Origin: Planctobacterium marinum
Lineage (GTDB): Bacteria; Pseudomonadota; Gammaproteobacteria; Enterobacterales; Alteromonadaceae
Assembly: GCF_036322805.1 (NCBI RefSeq)
Contig: NZ_AP027272.1
Coordinates: 4,092,001 to 4,156,000, forward strand
DNA: 64,000 nt
Reading direction: 5' to 3'
Part shown: positions 1 to 8,419 of the stretch, in pieces
Layout: the number at the start of each line of letters is the position of its first letter
Position numbering within the stretch: the stretch's first letter is position 1
Notes under the pieces: model-generated
Seen by the model: only the letters and a program-made list of their open reading frames with translations
Database searches by the model: none
Told to the model about the DNA's origin: nothing
Position numbers and translations under genes: made by a program

Positions 1-1743
1 ATCACCATCAAAATCATCACTGTCATCAGATAGTGACTGGCAGCTGCCAAACGGAAAAAAGTTTTCAATTCCCCAACTCTCAACTGCCTTTACGTCCTGG
101 CAACTGAGAGAGCTTTGATTAAACTGCAAGAATGTAAGCTGGTCTTGCAAATGAGCAATGGGACGCATAGACGTCATCAGTAAATTGCGCACATCTAACT
201 GACGCATACTGCGCATGTTCTGGAACACCTCTAGAGTAGTATCATTGCTGCCATCCATGCTAAAAGTATTGAGATTGGGAAAGTTCTCTAATCCGTTTAT
301 GGTTTGAATATCGTAATCGGTTGTACACACTAAAAATCCCACTTGGGCGTTGGTGATAGCATCAGGGAACTTATCAGTGATGCAGCTTGCTAGCGCACTA
401 TCCTCCAGTAAGGCTCGAGCATCGCCAACAGACAAAGTGATCTCATCATTGTGAATTAAAGAGATTTCTTCCTTTACTTGATTAACCGCATAAACCGCAT
501 CTGCGCCATCATCCTGCTCTCGGTCTACGCCACAGGTAAAACTATCCACACAAGTTAAATCGGGTGAAGAAAAAACTGCTACCCCAGAAGCAGAGCCAAA
601 CTCACTAGGATAGGCCATCACTGTAGTGAATTCATCCACCACGCCATAACCGCGACCAAAGGTAAACACAGTACCCTCGCTTCCTTGACGCAACGAATGA
701 CCTAATCCCATATTGTGTCCTAACTCATGGCCCAAAGTATCATAGCCACAAAACTGTGAAGTTGAACCAAAGGTGGTAAAAGCAGCGGTTACATTAACCG
801 CGTAGTCATAATTAAAAGATTGATTTTCGTCACCATTCAACCATCCTTGACCACACAGGCCCTCAGGCAGGTCCTTAAGCATCACCACTATAAAATCAGC
901 AGAGTTAGCCACTCTCGCTTGCCAAATGGGGGTAAGTAGGGAGTCGGGAATATCACCATCAGTGGAGTCTTCCCCGCCATTATTGGAAAGGTTATCCAGA
1001 ATTTGATCGGCACTGAAGGACTCAAGGCTGGCGCTAATAATATTGGCGACCTGCATCTGAATATCCATTCCACTTGCTGCATAAATGGCGTTGTTTGCTG
1101 CGGCGTACTCAGAAATAGTATCCTCGTAGCTTTCATGTGCTTGAATAAACTCGTCAGTCACGACAAATAGCACCCTGAAAGTGAGGTCACCCGCAGCCAT
1201 GCTGGAAGTTCTGGATGCATGCTTATGAGATTGTTCTCTAGATGGAAGTGGTTGTTCTGATACACCAAATTGATTTAATCCAGACGGGCTTTGCGGCACG
1301 CGGTAATCCGGGTGTTCTCCACCCATCTTGTATTCTTTGATTAGCTTGCCACCTGTAATCCGAAAGGTACCGAATTCTGTAGGTATCCAGGCTGAAAGCT
1401 TGCCATTACGCAAAAACAGTTGAACGTTCGGCAACCTGGGAGAAGCCTTGTTTTTGGCCGACCAAATTCTGGTTTTACCTTGCATTCTGGAGCGTATTAG
1501 TTGCACCTCAAGTGCACGCGAAAACACCGGTAGTTGCAGTGCCATTCCGGGTTTGAGTTTAAGCAACACCTCCTCATTAACAATCAACTGCGAAGTAACG
1601 TTGCCTTGCCCTTTCAGCTGTTCACTACTGAAGTTAGTGACAAGCTGCCACAGTTGGGGGGATTCTTCTGCCTGAGATAAGGCACTAAGCAAAACCAGTA
1701 AAATGAAAGCAGCGTTGCGCATAAGTCGCTTTTTAAAATCCAT
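1..1743 (-). CDS. Secreted reprolysin-like zinc metallopeptidase (3' part missing)
   Basis: Open frame read from 1743 down to the left edge, so the C-terminus is not seen. The ATG at 1743 has an AAAGGA ribosome site about 7 bases upstream; an in-frame ATG at 1722 is a weaker choice. Residues 1-25 look like a Sec signal peptide (hydrophobic AAFILLVLLSAL, cleavage near SQA). A propeptide-like region of about 140 residues follows. The catalytic zinc motif H339-E-L-G-H-N-M-G-L-G-H349 fits HExxHxxGxxH of metzincins (M12B/M43-like), with a later VMAYPS stretch resembling a Met-turn. After the catalytic domain there is a leucine-rich stretch of about 150 residues (NFPNLNTF, NMRSMRQLDVRNL) and the visible end turns into an Asp-rich tail. 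Inferred role: exported protease for protein degradation. Substrate unknown. Confidence 0.8.
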   Translation of the reverse strand, partial: MDFKKRLMRNAAFILLVLLSALSQAEESPQLWQLVTNFSSEQLKGQGNVTSQLIVNEEVLLKLKPGMALQLPVFSRALEVQLIRSRMQGKTRIWSAKNKASPRLPNVQLFLRNGKLSAWIPTEFGTFRITGGKLIKEYKMGGEHPDYRVPQSPSGLNQFGVSEQPLPSREQSHKHASRTSSMAAGDLTFRVLFVVTDEFIQAHESYEDTISEYAAANNAIYAASGMDIQMQVANIISASLESFSADQILDNLSNNGGEDSTDGDIPDSLLTPIWQARVANSADFIVVMLKDLPEGLCGQGWLNGDENQSFNYDYAVNVTAAFTTFGSTSQFCGYDTLGHELGHNMGLGHSLRQGSEGTVFTFGRGYGVVDEFTTVMAYPSEFGSASGVAVFSSPDLTCVDSFTCGVDREQDDGADAVYAVNQVKEEISLIHNDEITLSVGDARALLEDSALASCITDKFPDAITNAQVGFLVCTTDYDIQTINGLENFPNLNTFSMDGSNDTTLEVFQNMRSMRQLDVRNLLMTSMRPIAHLQDQLTFLQFNQSSLSCQDVKAVESWGIENFFPFGSCQSLSDDSDDFDGD

Positions 1744-1904
1744 TGGAGCATCCTTTGTGAAAGCAGGTAAACCTGAAGACGATCTATGAGCAGTTTTTAT
1801 GCACACAAATTTCTGTGTATTTCATCAGGCGGGTATCAGCTACTGCATAATTGTAGTGTCAGAACCTTGTAATTTCCTGCATCTGCGCATAAAAACACTC
1901 AGAT

Positions 1905-3221
1905 TTAAGGTTTACTCTGCTCCAATTCAGCCGCTTCCTCTGCCAGTGCCCGTTCTTTTTCTGCTTCCTCTTCATCCACAATAAGCAATTGTTCCTGCGC
2001 TAACTCTTCATCAATACGCGGATCTAAAGTAGCGGCAAGCGGCGAAGTGGTAACATCCGAAGCGCTCACCACATAATCATCAGGCTCCATTATTTCGCCC
2101 TTCTGCTTAGAGTTAATATAAGTGAGAGCTAAAAACATCAGCACAGACAACCCTGAGATGGCCCCGTAAAGTGATTGATGCCCAAAATACGTCATGAGTT
2201 GTGCAATCACAGCTGAACCAATGCCCGCGCCTACACCAAATGCAATGAGCAAAGCTGATGAAACCCCAACCCGTTCCTCGTCAGACACTCGCGAGTTTGC
2301 CAAGGCAGACGCCAATGGATACAAGGTAAAGGCAAATAAACCGAACAAGAAGGTCAGTATAAAGGCAAGCGTTGCAGTAAGCGGTAACAAAAACAGACCC
2401 AAAGCAACGATAAAAATCATCAGCGCATTAAAGCGCAATAAACGACTACGACGGATTTTGTCGGATAAAATCCCCATAGGCCATTGCGCAAGAAGCCCCG
2501 CAACCACAGTGATAGACATAAAAAACGCGATATCTTCAGCACCAAAGCCCTCTTTACTGGCAAACAGCGGTGACAAGCCATAAAAACTGCCGTTGATCAT
2601 ACCAGCGCATAAAATTGCCGTTAATGATTGTGGGATCACCCTTACAAAGTTAAATAAGCTCACTTTGATGGGTTTTAAAGGCTTGGGGTGTATACGTCTG
2701 GTGATGGAGATGGGTACTAAACCAATGGCCACCGCCATACATACCAGAAATAGCACCGCAGAATCTAACTCGGTAAACCGGGAGAGTGCGAATTGACCGG
2801 CCACCATGCCAAGATAAGAGGTGATCATGTAAAAAGAAAACACTTTGCCGCGGTTTTCAGGCTCAGCCTGTTCGTTGAGCCAGCTTTCCAGTACCATATA
2901 GTTACTCATCATGCCCAGCCCCACTAATAAGCGCAGAACCAGCCACAAGTACAAATTATCGCTCACGCCATGGGCTGCAATGCAAGCGATAACGACGGCC
3001 GTGCTAGCACTAAAAGTGCGAATGTGTCCAACAGAACGAATGAAATGATAGGCTATCTTGGCGCCCAGCATCAGGCCAAGATAGTAAAAAGAGGTTAACA
3101 TCCCAATCCAGAAGGTAGAAACCCCCTGCCGGCCCATGTAGAGCGCTAACCAGGTAGTTAACAACCCGGTACCGCCGACCAGAAACAGATTACTGGAATA
3201 AAGAGAAAAAAACGCCCGCAT
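1905..3221 (-). CDS. MFS transporter, YcaD-like family
   Basis: About 438 residues with a dozen hydrophobic segments, typical of major facilitator transporters. The N-terminal part (GGTGLLTTWLALYMG, RLLVGLGMMSNYMVLESWLNE, RGKVFSFYM) resembles the YcaD/UPF0226 group, whose substrate is unknown. I prefer the ATG at 3221 because the reading frame extends only to a TTG at 3230 and family members begin close to the first membrane helix. Unusual for the group is a hydrophilic C-terminal tail of about 60 residues, very rich in Glu and Ala (EEEAEKERALAEEAAELE), probably cytoplasmic. It stands alone, followed by the metallopeptidase after 161 bases. Confidence 0.8.
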   Translation of the reverse strand: MRAFFSLYSSNLFLVGGTGLLTTWLALYMGRQGVSTFWIGMLTSFYYLGLMLGAKIAYHFIRSVGHIRTFSASTAVVIACIAAHGVSDNLYLWLVLRLLVGLGMMSNYMVLESWLNEQAEPENRGKVFSFYMITSYLGMVAGQFALSRFTELDSAVLFLVCMAVAIGLVPISITRRIHPKPLKPIKVSLFNFVRVIPQSLTAILCAGMINGSFYGLSPLFASKEGFGAEDIAFFMSITVVAGLLAQWPMGILSDKIRRSRLLRFNALMIFIVALGLFLLPLTATLAFILTFLFGLFAFTLYPLASALANSRVSDEERVGVSSALLIAFGVGAGIGSAVIAQLMTYFGHQSLYGAISGLSVLMFLALTYINSKQKGEIMEPDDYVVSASDVTTSPLAATLDPRIDEELAQEQLLIVDEEEAEKERALAEEAAELEQSKP

Positions 3222-3252
3222 GCTGTTCAAACAATAATAAGATGCTAAAACC

Positions 3253-3274
3253 GAGAGACTAGTGTAAGTCTCTC
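3253..3274 (-). terminator. Putative Rho-independent terminator of blaI-M56 operon
   Basis: Perfect 8-bp stem GAGAGACT/AGTCTCTC with a 6-base loop. On the minus strand it is followed by GGTTTT. It lies 37 bases past the stop codon of the M56 gene. Confidence 0.55.
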
Positions 3275-3310
3275 AAAAAGCCAAGACGTTCAAAATAAAC
3301 AGCGATTTGC

Positions 3311-5368
3311 TTATTTTGCGTCAATCCTGGTACCTGTAGTAGCCAATACCGCGTTTTCAGGTTCAGCAAAGCTAAACACATGCTGCATTGTCATAACAGT
3401 TTCTTCACCATTTTTAATACCCGGTTGAAACTGCCATTGAGCCAGTGCCCGGCGCACCGATTTTTTAAAGGAACGATGCACTGATCCCCGAAAGGCGATA
3501 TCTTCCACCTGTCCGCGAGTATTGACTTTAAAAGAAACCTGCACCTGGTCTGTGAGTCCTCTGCGCAGAGCTTGTCTGGGATACACGGGCGCTTCACCTT
3601 TAAGTAAGACAGGCGAAATCACCGTGGTTTCCGGCTCTTGCACTGGAGTTTTAGCTGCAGCGATAGTGGTTGTTATGGACTGTTCTGGCGACTCACTGTC
3701 ATCAGCCTTTGCAATCGCCCCCGTTTCAGGCATAGAGTCCATAGTTTGTTCAACAGAGTCCTCAGTGGATACCGAAGCGGAGGCCAAATCAGGAACAACA
3801 GACAATTCAGGTGCGGCGGGTAAATCAATATCGACAGATAAACTTGACTTCTCAGCCCCTGTTTCGAAATCCGGCTGCTGCTTGACAATTTCCTGAGCAG
3901 CATCCACAGCAGGCAATTCAGCCATGAGCGCATCTTCAGAATCCCCCTTCGCGGACTCGGAATGCTGCTCATTATCAGTCAGCTCTGAATCATCAGTTTC
4001 AATGACTCCAGAAGCAAGTTTCGATACCCCAGATGATGAAGACGTTTGAACCACTGCGGCAACTTCGACATCCTGAGTGGTGTCTGGCTCAGCATTCACG
4101 GGAGTGACTAACTTTTCTGCTGGCTGAGTTACACTTTCATTAGCTACATCAAGCCCTGAATTCAAGGCCACACTGGGGTCAGGTGATTCTGCTTCGATAG
4201 CATCGCGACGAGCGGTGACCGTCGCAGCGGTTTCCGCAACTTCCAGAAGCTGTTCATCTTGAACATCCGGCTGGGTAGCCGATACATGCTGCTCACTGGC
4301 ATTATCAGTAACCAAAATTAGCAGCACCACACTCACTGAGCAAAGCGCCGCCACAAGGCCGGATTTACGCAATCTGGCATTGCCATTGGCACAATCGGTT
4401 TGCCCTACAACACGTAAAATTCGACTTTTCAGATCACTGCCAGAAGCCGCCATAGCCAGCTCTGGAATGTTTTGAAAGCGCGACATTTCAGCATCAGTAA
4501 GTGTGGTAGCATAAGCCACCGGATTACCCACATGTGCCACGGCAATATCGTCGCAACAGCATTCACGCTCCATGCGGATCTGGCCAGATACCCAGCGAAC
4601 GGCCGGATGGAAAAACAATAATAATTCCACTAAAGTCTGGAAAAAATTGATGATGTAATCATGACGTCTGACATGAGCCAATTCATGCATCAAGAGCATC
4701 TCTAGTTGTCCCGGTGTCAAGCCCACCACCATAGACGAAGGCAATAATACTACTGGCTTCAGCCAACCAATGGCCATCGGCACGTCTACTTTGTCGGAGA
4801 TCAGCAAGCGCGTAACTGGATTGACCTCCAATTTGTGCAGCAACCCCTCAAAAAGCTGTTGTAATTGTGGCTCAGGCAAATACGTTGACTGATGAGGTAA
4901 CTGGCAAACACCCACCATTTGCAAGGCAACTCTGACGCTAAGTAATAATACACCGGCTATCCAGCAAAGGGCCAGAAACGGCAATACGCCATGAACAAGC
5001 TGAACATTGAGAAAATCCAAAAACTCAGCCGTAGCAAACGAGACGCTTTGCACACCAGACTCAGTTAAAGCTTCTCCAAATTGTGCAACTGTACCTGAAA
5101 CCCCGGTAACCACCTGCTGCATATCGATAGCTTGAAAAGATATTTCTGGTGTGTAGAGTAATGAAAATGTGGCAACAGGAACCACCACACAAAGTACTAA
5201 CGTGAATAAAGAGATGCTGTAACGCAGCTGTGCATAGCGAGAGGGGATATTTTTTAGCAGTAGAAATAAGACCAAAGCAAGCAACAAACCTTGCCAGGCA
5301 AAGTGTACCAGAGTGTGTGCCAATGCGTGCAACACGGAACTATTGGCGATGAGGTTTAACCAATCCAT
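3311..5368 (-). CDS. BlaR1/MecR1-type M56 peptidase with TonB C-terminal domain
   Basis: 685 residues; ATG at 5368 preceded by AGGAGC. The first 330 residues hold several membrane helices and the M56 core: H228-E-L-A-H232 zinc motif followed by the ERECCCDD segment near residue 269, as in BlaR1/MecR1. There is no penicillin-binding sensor domain. Instead a long Ser/Glu/Asp-rich, low-complexity linker (about residues 350-590) leads to a TonB C-terminal domain (PVYPRQALRRGLTDQVQVSF ... ALAQWQFQPG, about 595-665). The gene lies 11 bases downstream of blaI, so the pair should act as sensor-protease and repressor: the peptidase is expected to inactivate BlaI when triggered. What the periplasmic TonB-like domain senses or drives is unknown. 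Confidence 0.85.
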   Translation of the reverse strand: MDWLNLIANSSVLHALAHTLVHFAWQGLLLALVLFLLLKNIPSRYAQLRYSISLFTLVLCVVVPVATFSLLYTPEISFQAIDMQQVVTGVSGTVAQFGEALTESGVQSVSFATAEFLDFLNVQLVHGVLPFLALCWIAGVLLLSVRVALQMVGVCQLPHQSTYLPEPQLQQLFEGLLHKLEVNPVTRLLISDKVDVPMAIGWLKPVVLLPSSMVVGLTPGQLEMLLMHELAHVRRHDYIINFFQTLVELLLFFHPAVRWVSGQIRMERECCCDDIAVAHVGNPVAYATTLTDAEMSRFQNIPELAMAASGSDLKSRILRVVGQTDCANGNARLRKSGLVAALCSVSVVLLILVTDNASEQHVSATQPDVQDEQLLEVAETAATVTARRDAIEAESPDPSVALNSGLDVANESVTQPAEKLVTPVNAEPDTTQDVEVAAVVQTSSSSGVSKLASGVIETDDSELTDNEQHSESAKGDSEDALMAELPAVDAAQEIVKQQPDFETGAEKSSLSVDIDLPAAPELSVVPDLASASVSTEDSVEQTMDSMPETGAIAKADDSESPEQSITTTIAAAKTPVQEPETTVISPVLLKGEAPVYPRQALRRGLTDQVQVSFKVNTRGQVEDIAFRGSVHRSFKKSVRRALAQWQFQPGIKNGEETVMTMQHVFSFAEPENAVLATTGTRIDAK

Positions 5369-5379
5369 GATTGCTCCTG

Positions 5380-5766
5380 CTATTTGTTTTTATCTAATGA
5401 ATCCAGAAGTGCCCTTATTTCATTTAATTCCTGAGCACTAGGTGACTTACCAAGGGCGCGCATAACCAAGTTTGACTTTGAGCCATCAAAAGCCTTGTTG
5501 AGCATATCTTTCACCATCGAGCTTTGTGTCTGCTCTTCGGAATAAATAGCTTTGTATATATGGGCTCGGCTGGATTCATCTCTGGCCACCAACCCTTTTT
5601 CATGCATGATCTGCAGCATCTTGAGCACTGTGGTATAACCTACTTTATTGTGCTCATTGATTTTCTCATGCACTTCACGCACGGTTGCCGGCTCAACTCC
5701 CCACAGAATTCTGAGTAGTTGTAACTCAGCTGCAGTTGGCACACCTTTGTAATCGCTTCGCGTCAT
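5380..5766 (-). CDS. blaI: BlaI/MecI-type transcriptional repressor
   Basis: Winged-helix repressor of the penicillinase-repressor family; motifs AAELQLLRILW, TVREVHEKI and VGYTTVLKMLQIMHEKGLV match BlaI/MecI. The open frame extends to an ATG at 5796, but a promoter with TATATT at 5804-5799 would start transcription near 5792, downstream of that codon. The internal ATG at 5766 fits family N-termini (MTRSDYKGVPTAAELQLL) and is chosen, giving 128 residues. It leads the operon with the M56 peptidase and is probably autoregulated through the palindrome at 5801-5820. The same operator occurs three times in the 6240-6314 region, so this repressor likely controls more than its own operon. Confidence 0.85.
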   Translation of the reverse strand: MTRSDYKGVPTAAELQLLRILWGVEPATVREVHEKINEHNKVGYTTVLKMLQIMHEKGLVARDESSRAHIYKAIYSEEQTQSSMVKDMLNKAFDGSKSNLVMRALGKSPSAQELNEIRALLDSLDKNK

Positions 5767-5798
5767 TTTATTTGCCTGGCCAATAGTTTTCACCATCT

Positions 5799-5826
5799 AA
5801 TATACGAAACATATCGTATATTGCAA
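5799..5826 (-). promoter_or_regulatory. blaI promoter with BlaI-type operator in the spacer
   Basis: Minus-strand TTGCAA (5826-5821), 16 bases, then TATATT (5804-5799). The spacer is filled by the perfect palindrome TATACGA-AACATA-TCGTATA (5801-5820), 7-bp arms. TACGA/TCGTA arms 6 bases apart recur at 6240-6314, which supports a real repressor site. Confidence 0.75.
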
Positions 5827-5866
5827 GCTTTTACCCTCCCGTATCCACCATCCTTGGCAATAAAAA

Positions 5867-5888
5867 AAGGCAGCGAAGTCGCTGCCTT
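5867..5888 (-). terminator. Rho-independent terminator of the small lipoprotein gene
   Basis: Stem AAGGCAGCGA/TCGCTGCCTT with a very short loop, followed on the minus strand by TTTTTTT (5868-5862). It lies 44 bases past the lipoprotein stop codon. Confidence 0.8.
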
Positions 5889-5931
5889 ATCAATGCCGCC
5901 TCCCTGCGGCGATGCAAACAAGTGTTTTATT

Positions 5932-6114
5932 CTATTTACAGCGACTTCCCAATCTGGACCCTGTTCCACCAACACAGTCACCTGAACGACGTTTACTGGT
6001 ACTTGATGTCTTCTTGGTTTCTTCTTTTTCCGCTTTAGCCACATCGCTCGTTGAAGAGCAACCACCTAAAGCAAATGCCGCTACTGTTAAACCAATCCAA
6101 ATCAACTTTTTCAT
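5932..6114 (-). CDS. Small lipoprotein of 60 residues
   Basis: ATG at 6114 with a clear GGGAG site 6-7 bases upstream; the longer upstream frame to 6294 has no such signal and crosses the operators. The product starts MKKLIWIGLTVAAFALGGC, a type II signal peptide with lipobox LGGC. The mature part is short, charged and Ser/Thr/Lys-rich, ending RSGDCVGGTGSRLGSRCK with two Cys. No known family recognised. It has its own strong terminator and a promoter (TTGACA-N18-TTTAAT on the minus strand, 6291-6262) whose spacer is filled by a BlaI-type operator. I infer a BlaI-regulated envelope lipoprotein. Confidence 0.7.
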   Translation of the reverse strand: MKKLIWIGLTVAAFALGGCSSTSDVAKAEKEETKKTSSTSKRRSGDCVGGTGSRLGSRCK

Positions 6115-6239
6115 GCTATCTCCCTTCATTTGCTGAACCATAAACTGTGAATTTCGCACTATTAAGCGCAGATAATGATGACGCTCATAATTCGCATAAC
6201 GCATCAGTATCATGCTCATATCTCGTGCCCCGAAAAAAG

Positions 6240-6314
6240 CTACGAAACACATCGTAGAAACATTAAATACGAAAACAATCGTAGTTGTCAACAAGTAAAC
6301 GAAAGGTTTCGTAG
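6240..6314. promoter_or_regulatory. Three BlaI-type operators in the lipoprotein/recQ divergent region
   Basis: Three copies of the dyad with 6-base spacing: CTACGA-N6-TCGTAG at 6240-6257, TACGA-N6-TCGTA at 6268-6283, and ACGA-N6-TCGT at 6299-6312. The middle copy sits exactly between a minus-strand TTGACA (6291-6286) and TTTAAT (6267-6262); the first would cover the start of that transcript. The third lies beyond the -35, toward the helicase, where a weaker plus-strand TTGTCA (6285-6290) could serve recQ. The same dyad sits at the blaI promoter. Confidence 0.75.
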
Positions 6315-6477
6315 AAGTAATTATTTGAACCTCTTTTGCAACTGTACTTTTAAGTCGTTGTCAGGCTGCAAGGGACGGGTTACAGTGCCGATGGTGAACG
6401 GCATTAAGTGCCTTGAAAAGTCAAATAAGACAGTTCAGATAAACAATCACAGGGATGACGCAGGGGAGCAATGCACG

Positions 6478-8406
6478 ATGGAAGAGCCACAACTTGTAAC
6501 ATGTTTAGAGCAGCAGTTTGGCTTTTCTGAGTTTCGCGCCGGGCAAAGTCAAACCATACAAAATTTGCTTGCAGGCAACTCTTCTTTAGCCATTTTCCCA
6601 ACGGGTTCGGGAAAATCCTTGTGTTATCAGTTTAGCGCCACGCAACTATCGCATTTAACCCTTGTAGTCTCCCCTTTACTAGCGTTGATGAAGGATCAGC
6701 TAGACTTTTTGGCCAGTAAAAATATTCCAGCCGCCAGCATTGACTCATCACTGACACCGGAACAAAACAACAAGGTGATGGCAGATATTAAAGCCGGCCA
6801 ACTTAAAATTCTGATGGTGTCAGTAGAGCGCTTTAAAAACGAGCGCTTCCGCAATTTTATAAACCAGGTGCCAATATCAATGCTGGTGATAGACGAGGCC
6901 CATTGCATTTCGGAATGGGGACACAACTTTCGTCCTGATTATTTAAAATTACCCACTTACCGACATCAGTTAAACATCCCCTTGGTGCTGTTATTAACCG
7001 CAACGGCCACCCGCAAAGTAAAGCAGGATATGGCAGCCAAGTTTGGTATCGAACAAGCACATATTGTGCAAACAGGTTTTTACCGCAACAACTTAAACCT
7101 GCAAGTATTACCCGTTTCGGAGGCAGAGAAAAACACACAATTGAGCAAGCTAATACAGCAACAAAAAGGCGCTGGCATTATTTACGTGACCCTGCAGCAA
7201 AGTGCTGAACAGCTGGCGGCTAAACTCACCGCACAGGGTCACAGTGCAGTGGCGTATCACGCCGGGCTAAAAGATGAGAACAGACAAAACATTCAACAGC
7301 GATTTATGCATGGCGAAGTGGACATAGTGGTAGCCACAATCGCTTTTGGCATGGGTATCGATAAGGCCGACATCCGCTATGTGATCCACTATGATCTGCC
7401 TAAATCCATCGAGAACTACAGTCAGGAAATCGGCCGGGCTGGTCGCGACGGCAAACCTTCGATATGCACCGTTCTCGCCAATAGCAACAGTCTGAATACA
7501 CTGGAAAACTTTATCTATGGCGATACGCCGGAACTCAACGCTATTGAGCAGGTAATAGACAACATTAAAAAGGCCGATTCCGGGCAGTGGGAACTGCTGC
7601 TTTATCAGCTGAGCAACCAGTGCAACATTCGCCAGTTGCCTCTTAAAACACTCCTGGTGCAGTTGGAATTAAAAGGCATAATCAAAGCCAAATACAGTTA
7701 TTTCGCCGAATATAAAATCAAATGCTTACAAGAACCAGAAACCATTGTAAACCGCTTTGCAGGTGAACGGAGTCAGTTTATCAAATCCATCTTTAACGCA
7801 ACTCAGTTTAAGAAAACCTGGGGCATCCTGGACTTCGAGACGCTGCAGAGCCATTACCCCTGTGAGCGCAGCCGAGTTTTAACCGCACTCGACTATCTGC
7901 ATGGGCTGCAGCTTATCGAGTTAAAAGCCAGCAACATGACTGAAGTGTATCAGGTTGATCAACTCGCCTTACAATCCGATGAGCTTGCGCCACAACTGGC
8001 AGACTACTTTAAACAAAATGAAGGTTCTGAAATTAAACGTATCGCCGCGCTGCTGCGCCTTTTGCAGTTAGAAAACTGTTTGAGTCACAACCTTGCAGCC
8101 TATTTTGATGATCGACACGCCCCGGAAAATTGTACTCATTGTTCCGTTTGCGATGGCAACAAGGCACTATTACCTGCGCCTGAAACACCGCCGATGCCAG
8201 AGCAACAAAAGCTAAGCGATATCCTTGCTCAATTGCGCAATCACCTCAACACCGACTATTTCTCAGATACCCTGGCGGCGCGCTTTTTATGTGGCTTAAC
8301 CCAGCCAATTTTCACCAAAACCAAGGCCCGGCAGTTAAATGGCTGGGGCATCTGCGAACAACAACGCTATGAAGATGTCAGACTAACAGTGCAAAGTCTT
8401 TTGTAG
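6478..8406 (+). CDS. RecQ-family ATP-dependent DNA helicase
   Basis: 642 residues from the ATG at 6478, chosen because GGGGAG lies 9 bases upstream and the product begins directly with the helicase fold; the frame is open back to 6175 but that part is non-coding in character and contains the operators. Superfamily 2 motifs: P41TGSGKS (Walker A), D139EAH, EWGHNFRPDY, LTATATRK, and AFGMGIDKADIRYVIHYDLPK followed by QEIGRAGRDG. A Cys cluster near the end (ENCTHCSVCDG) may bind zinc. No HRDC domain is obvious. This is the shorter second-type RecQ seen in marine gammaproteobacteria rather than the canonical recQ. Role: 3'-5' unwinding in recombination or repair. The operators 160-240 bases upstream raise the possibility of BlaI control. 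Confidence 0.85.
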   Translation: MEEPQLVTCLEQQFGFSEFRAGQSQTIQNLLAGNSSLAIFPTGSGKSLCYQFSATQLSHLTLVVSPLLALMKDQLDFLASKNIPAASIDSSLTPEQNNKVMADIKAGQLKILMVSVERFKNERFRNFINQVPISMLVIDEAHCISEWGHNFRPDYLKLPTYRHQLNIPLVLLLTATATRKVKQDMAAKFGIEQAHIVQTGFYRNNLNLQVLPVSEAEKNTQLSKLIQQQKGAGIIYVTLQQSAEQLAAKLTAQGHSAVAYHAGLKDENRQNIQQRFMHGEVDIVVATIAFGMGIDKADIRYVIHYDLPKSIENYSQEIGRAGRDGKPSICTVLANSNSLNTLENFIYGDTPELNAIEQVIDNIKKADSGQWELLLYQLSNQCNIRQLPLKTLLVQLELKGIIKAKYSYFAEYKIKCLQEPETIVNRFAGERSQFIKSIFNATQFKKTWGILDFETLQSHYPCERSRVLTALDYLHGLQLIELKASNMTEVYQVDQLALQSDELAPQLADYFKQNEGSEIKRIAALLRLLQLENCLSHNLAAYFDDRHAPENCTHCSVCDGNKALLPAPETPPMPEQQKLSDILAQLRNHLNTDYFSDTLAARFLCGLTQPIFTKTKARQLNGWGICEQQRYEDVRLTVQSLL

Positions 8407-8419
8407 CCCATTATTCCCA

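Noticed and set aside
5932..6294. 120-residue protein ending in the small lipoprotein
   Set aside because: The signal peptide and ribosome site start at 6114. The upstream part contains the promoter and two operators.
6175..6477. N-terminal extension of the RecQ-like protein
   Set aside because: The frame is open, but it crosses the operators and promoters, lacks a ribosome site, and RecQ proteins begin where the ATG at 6478 does.
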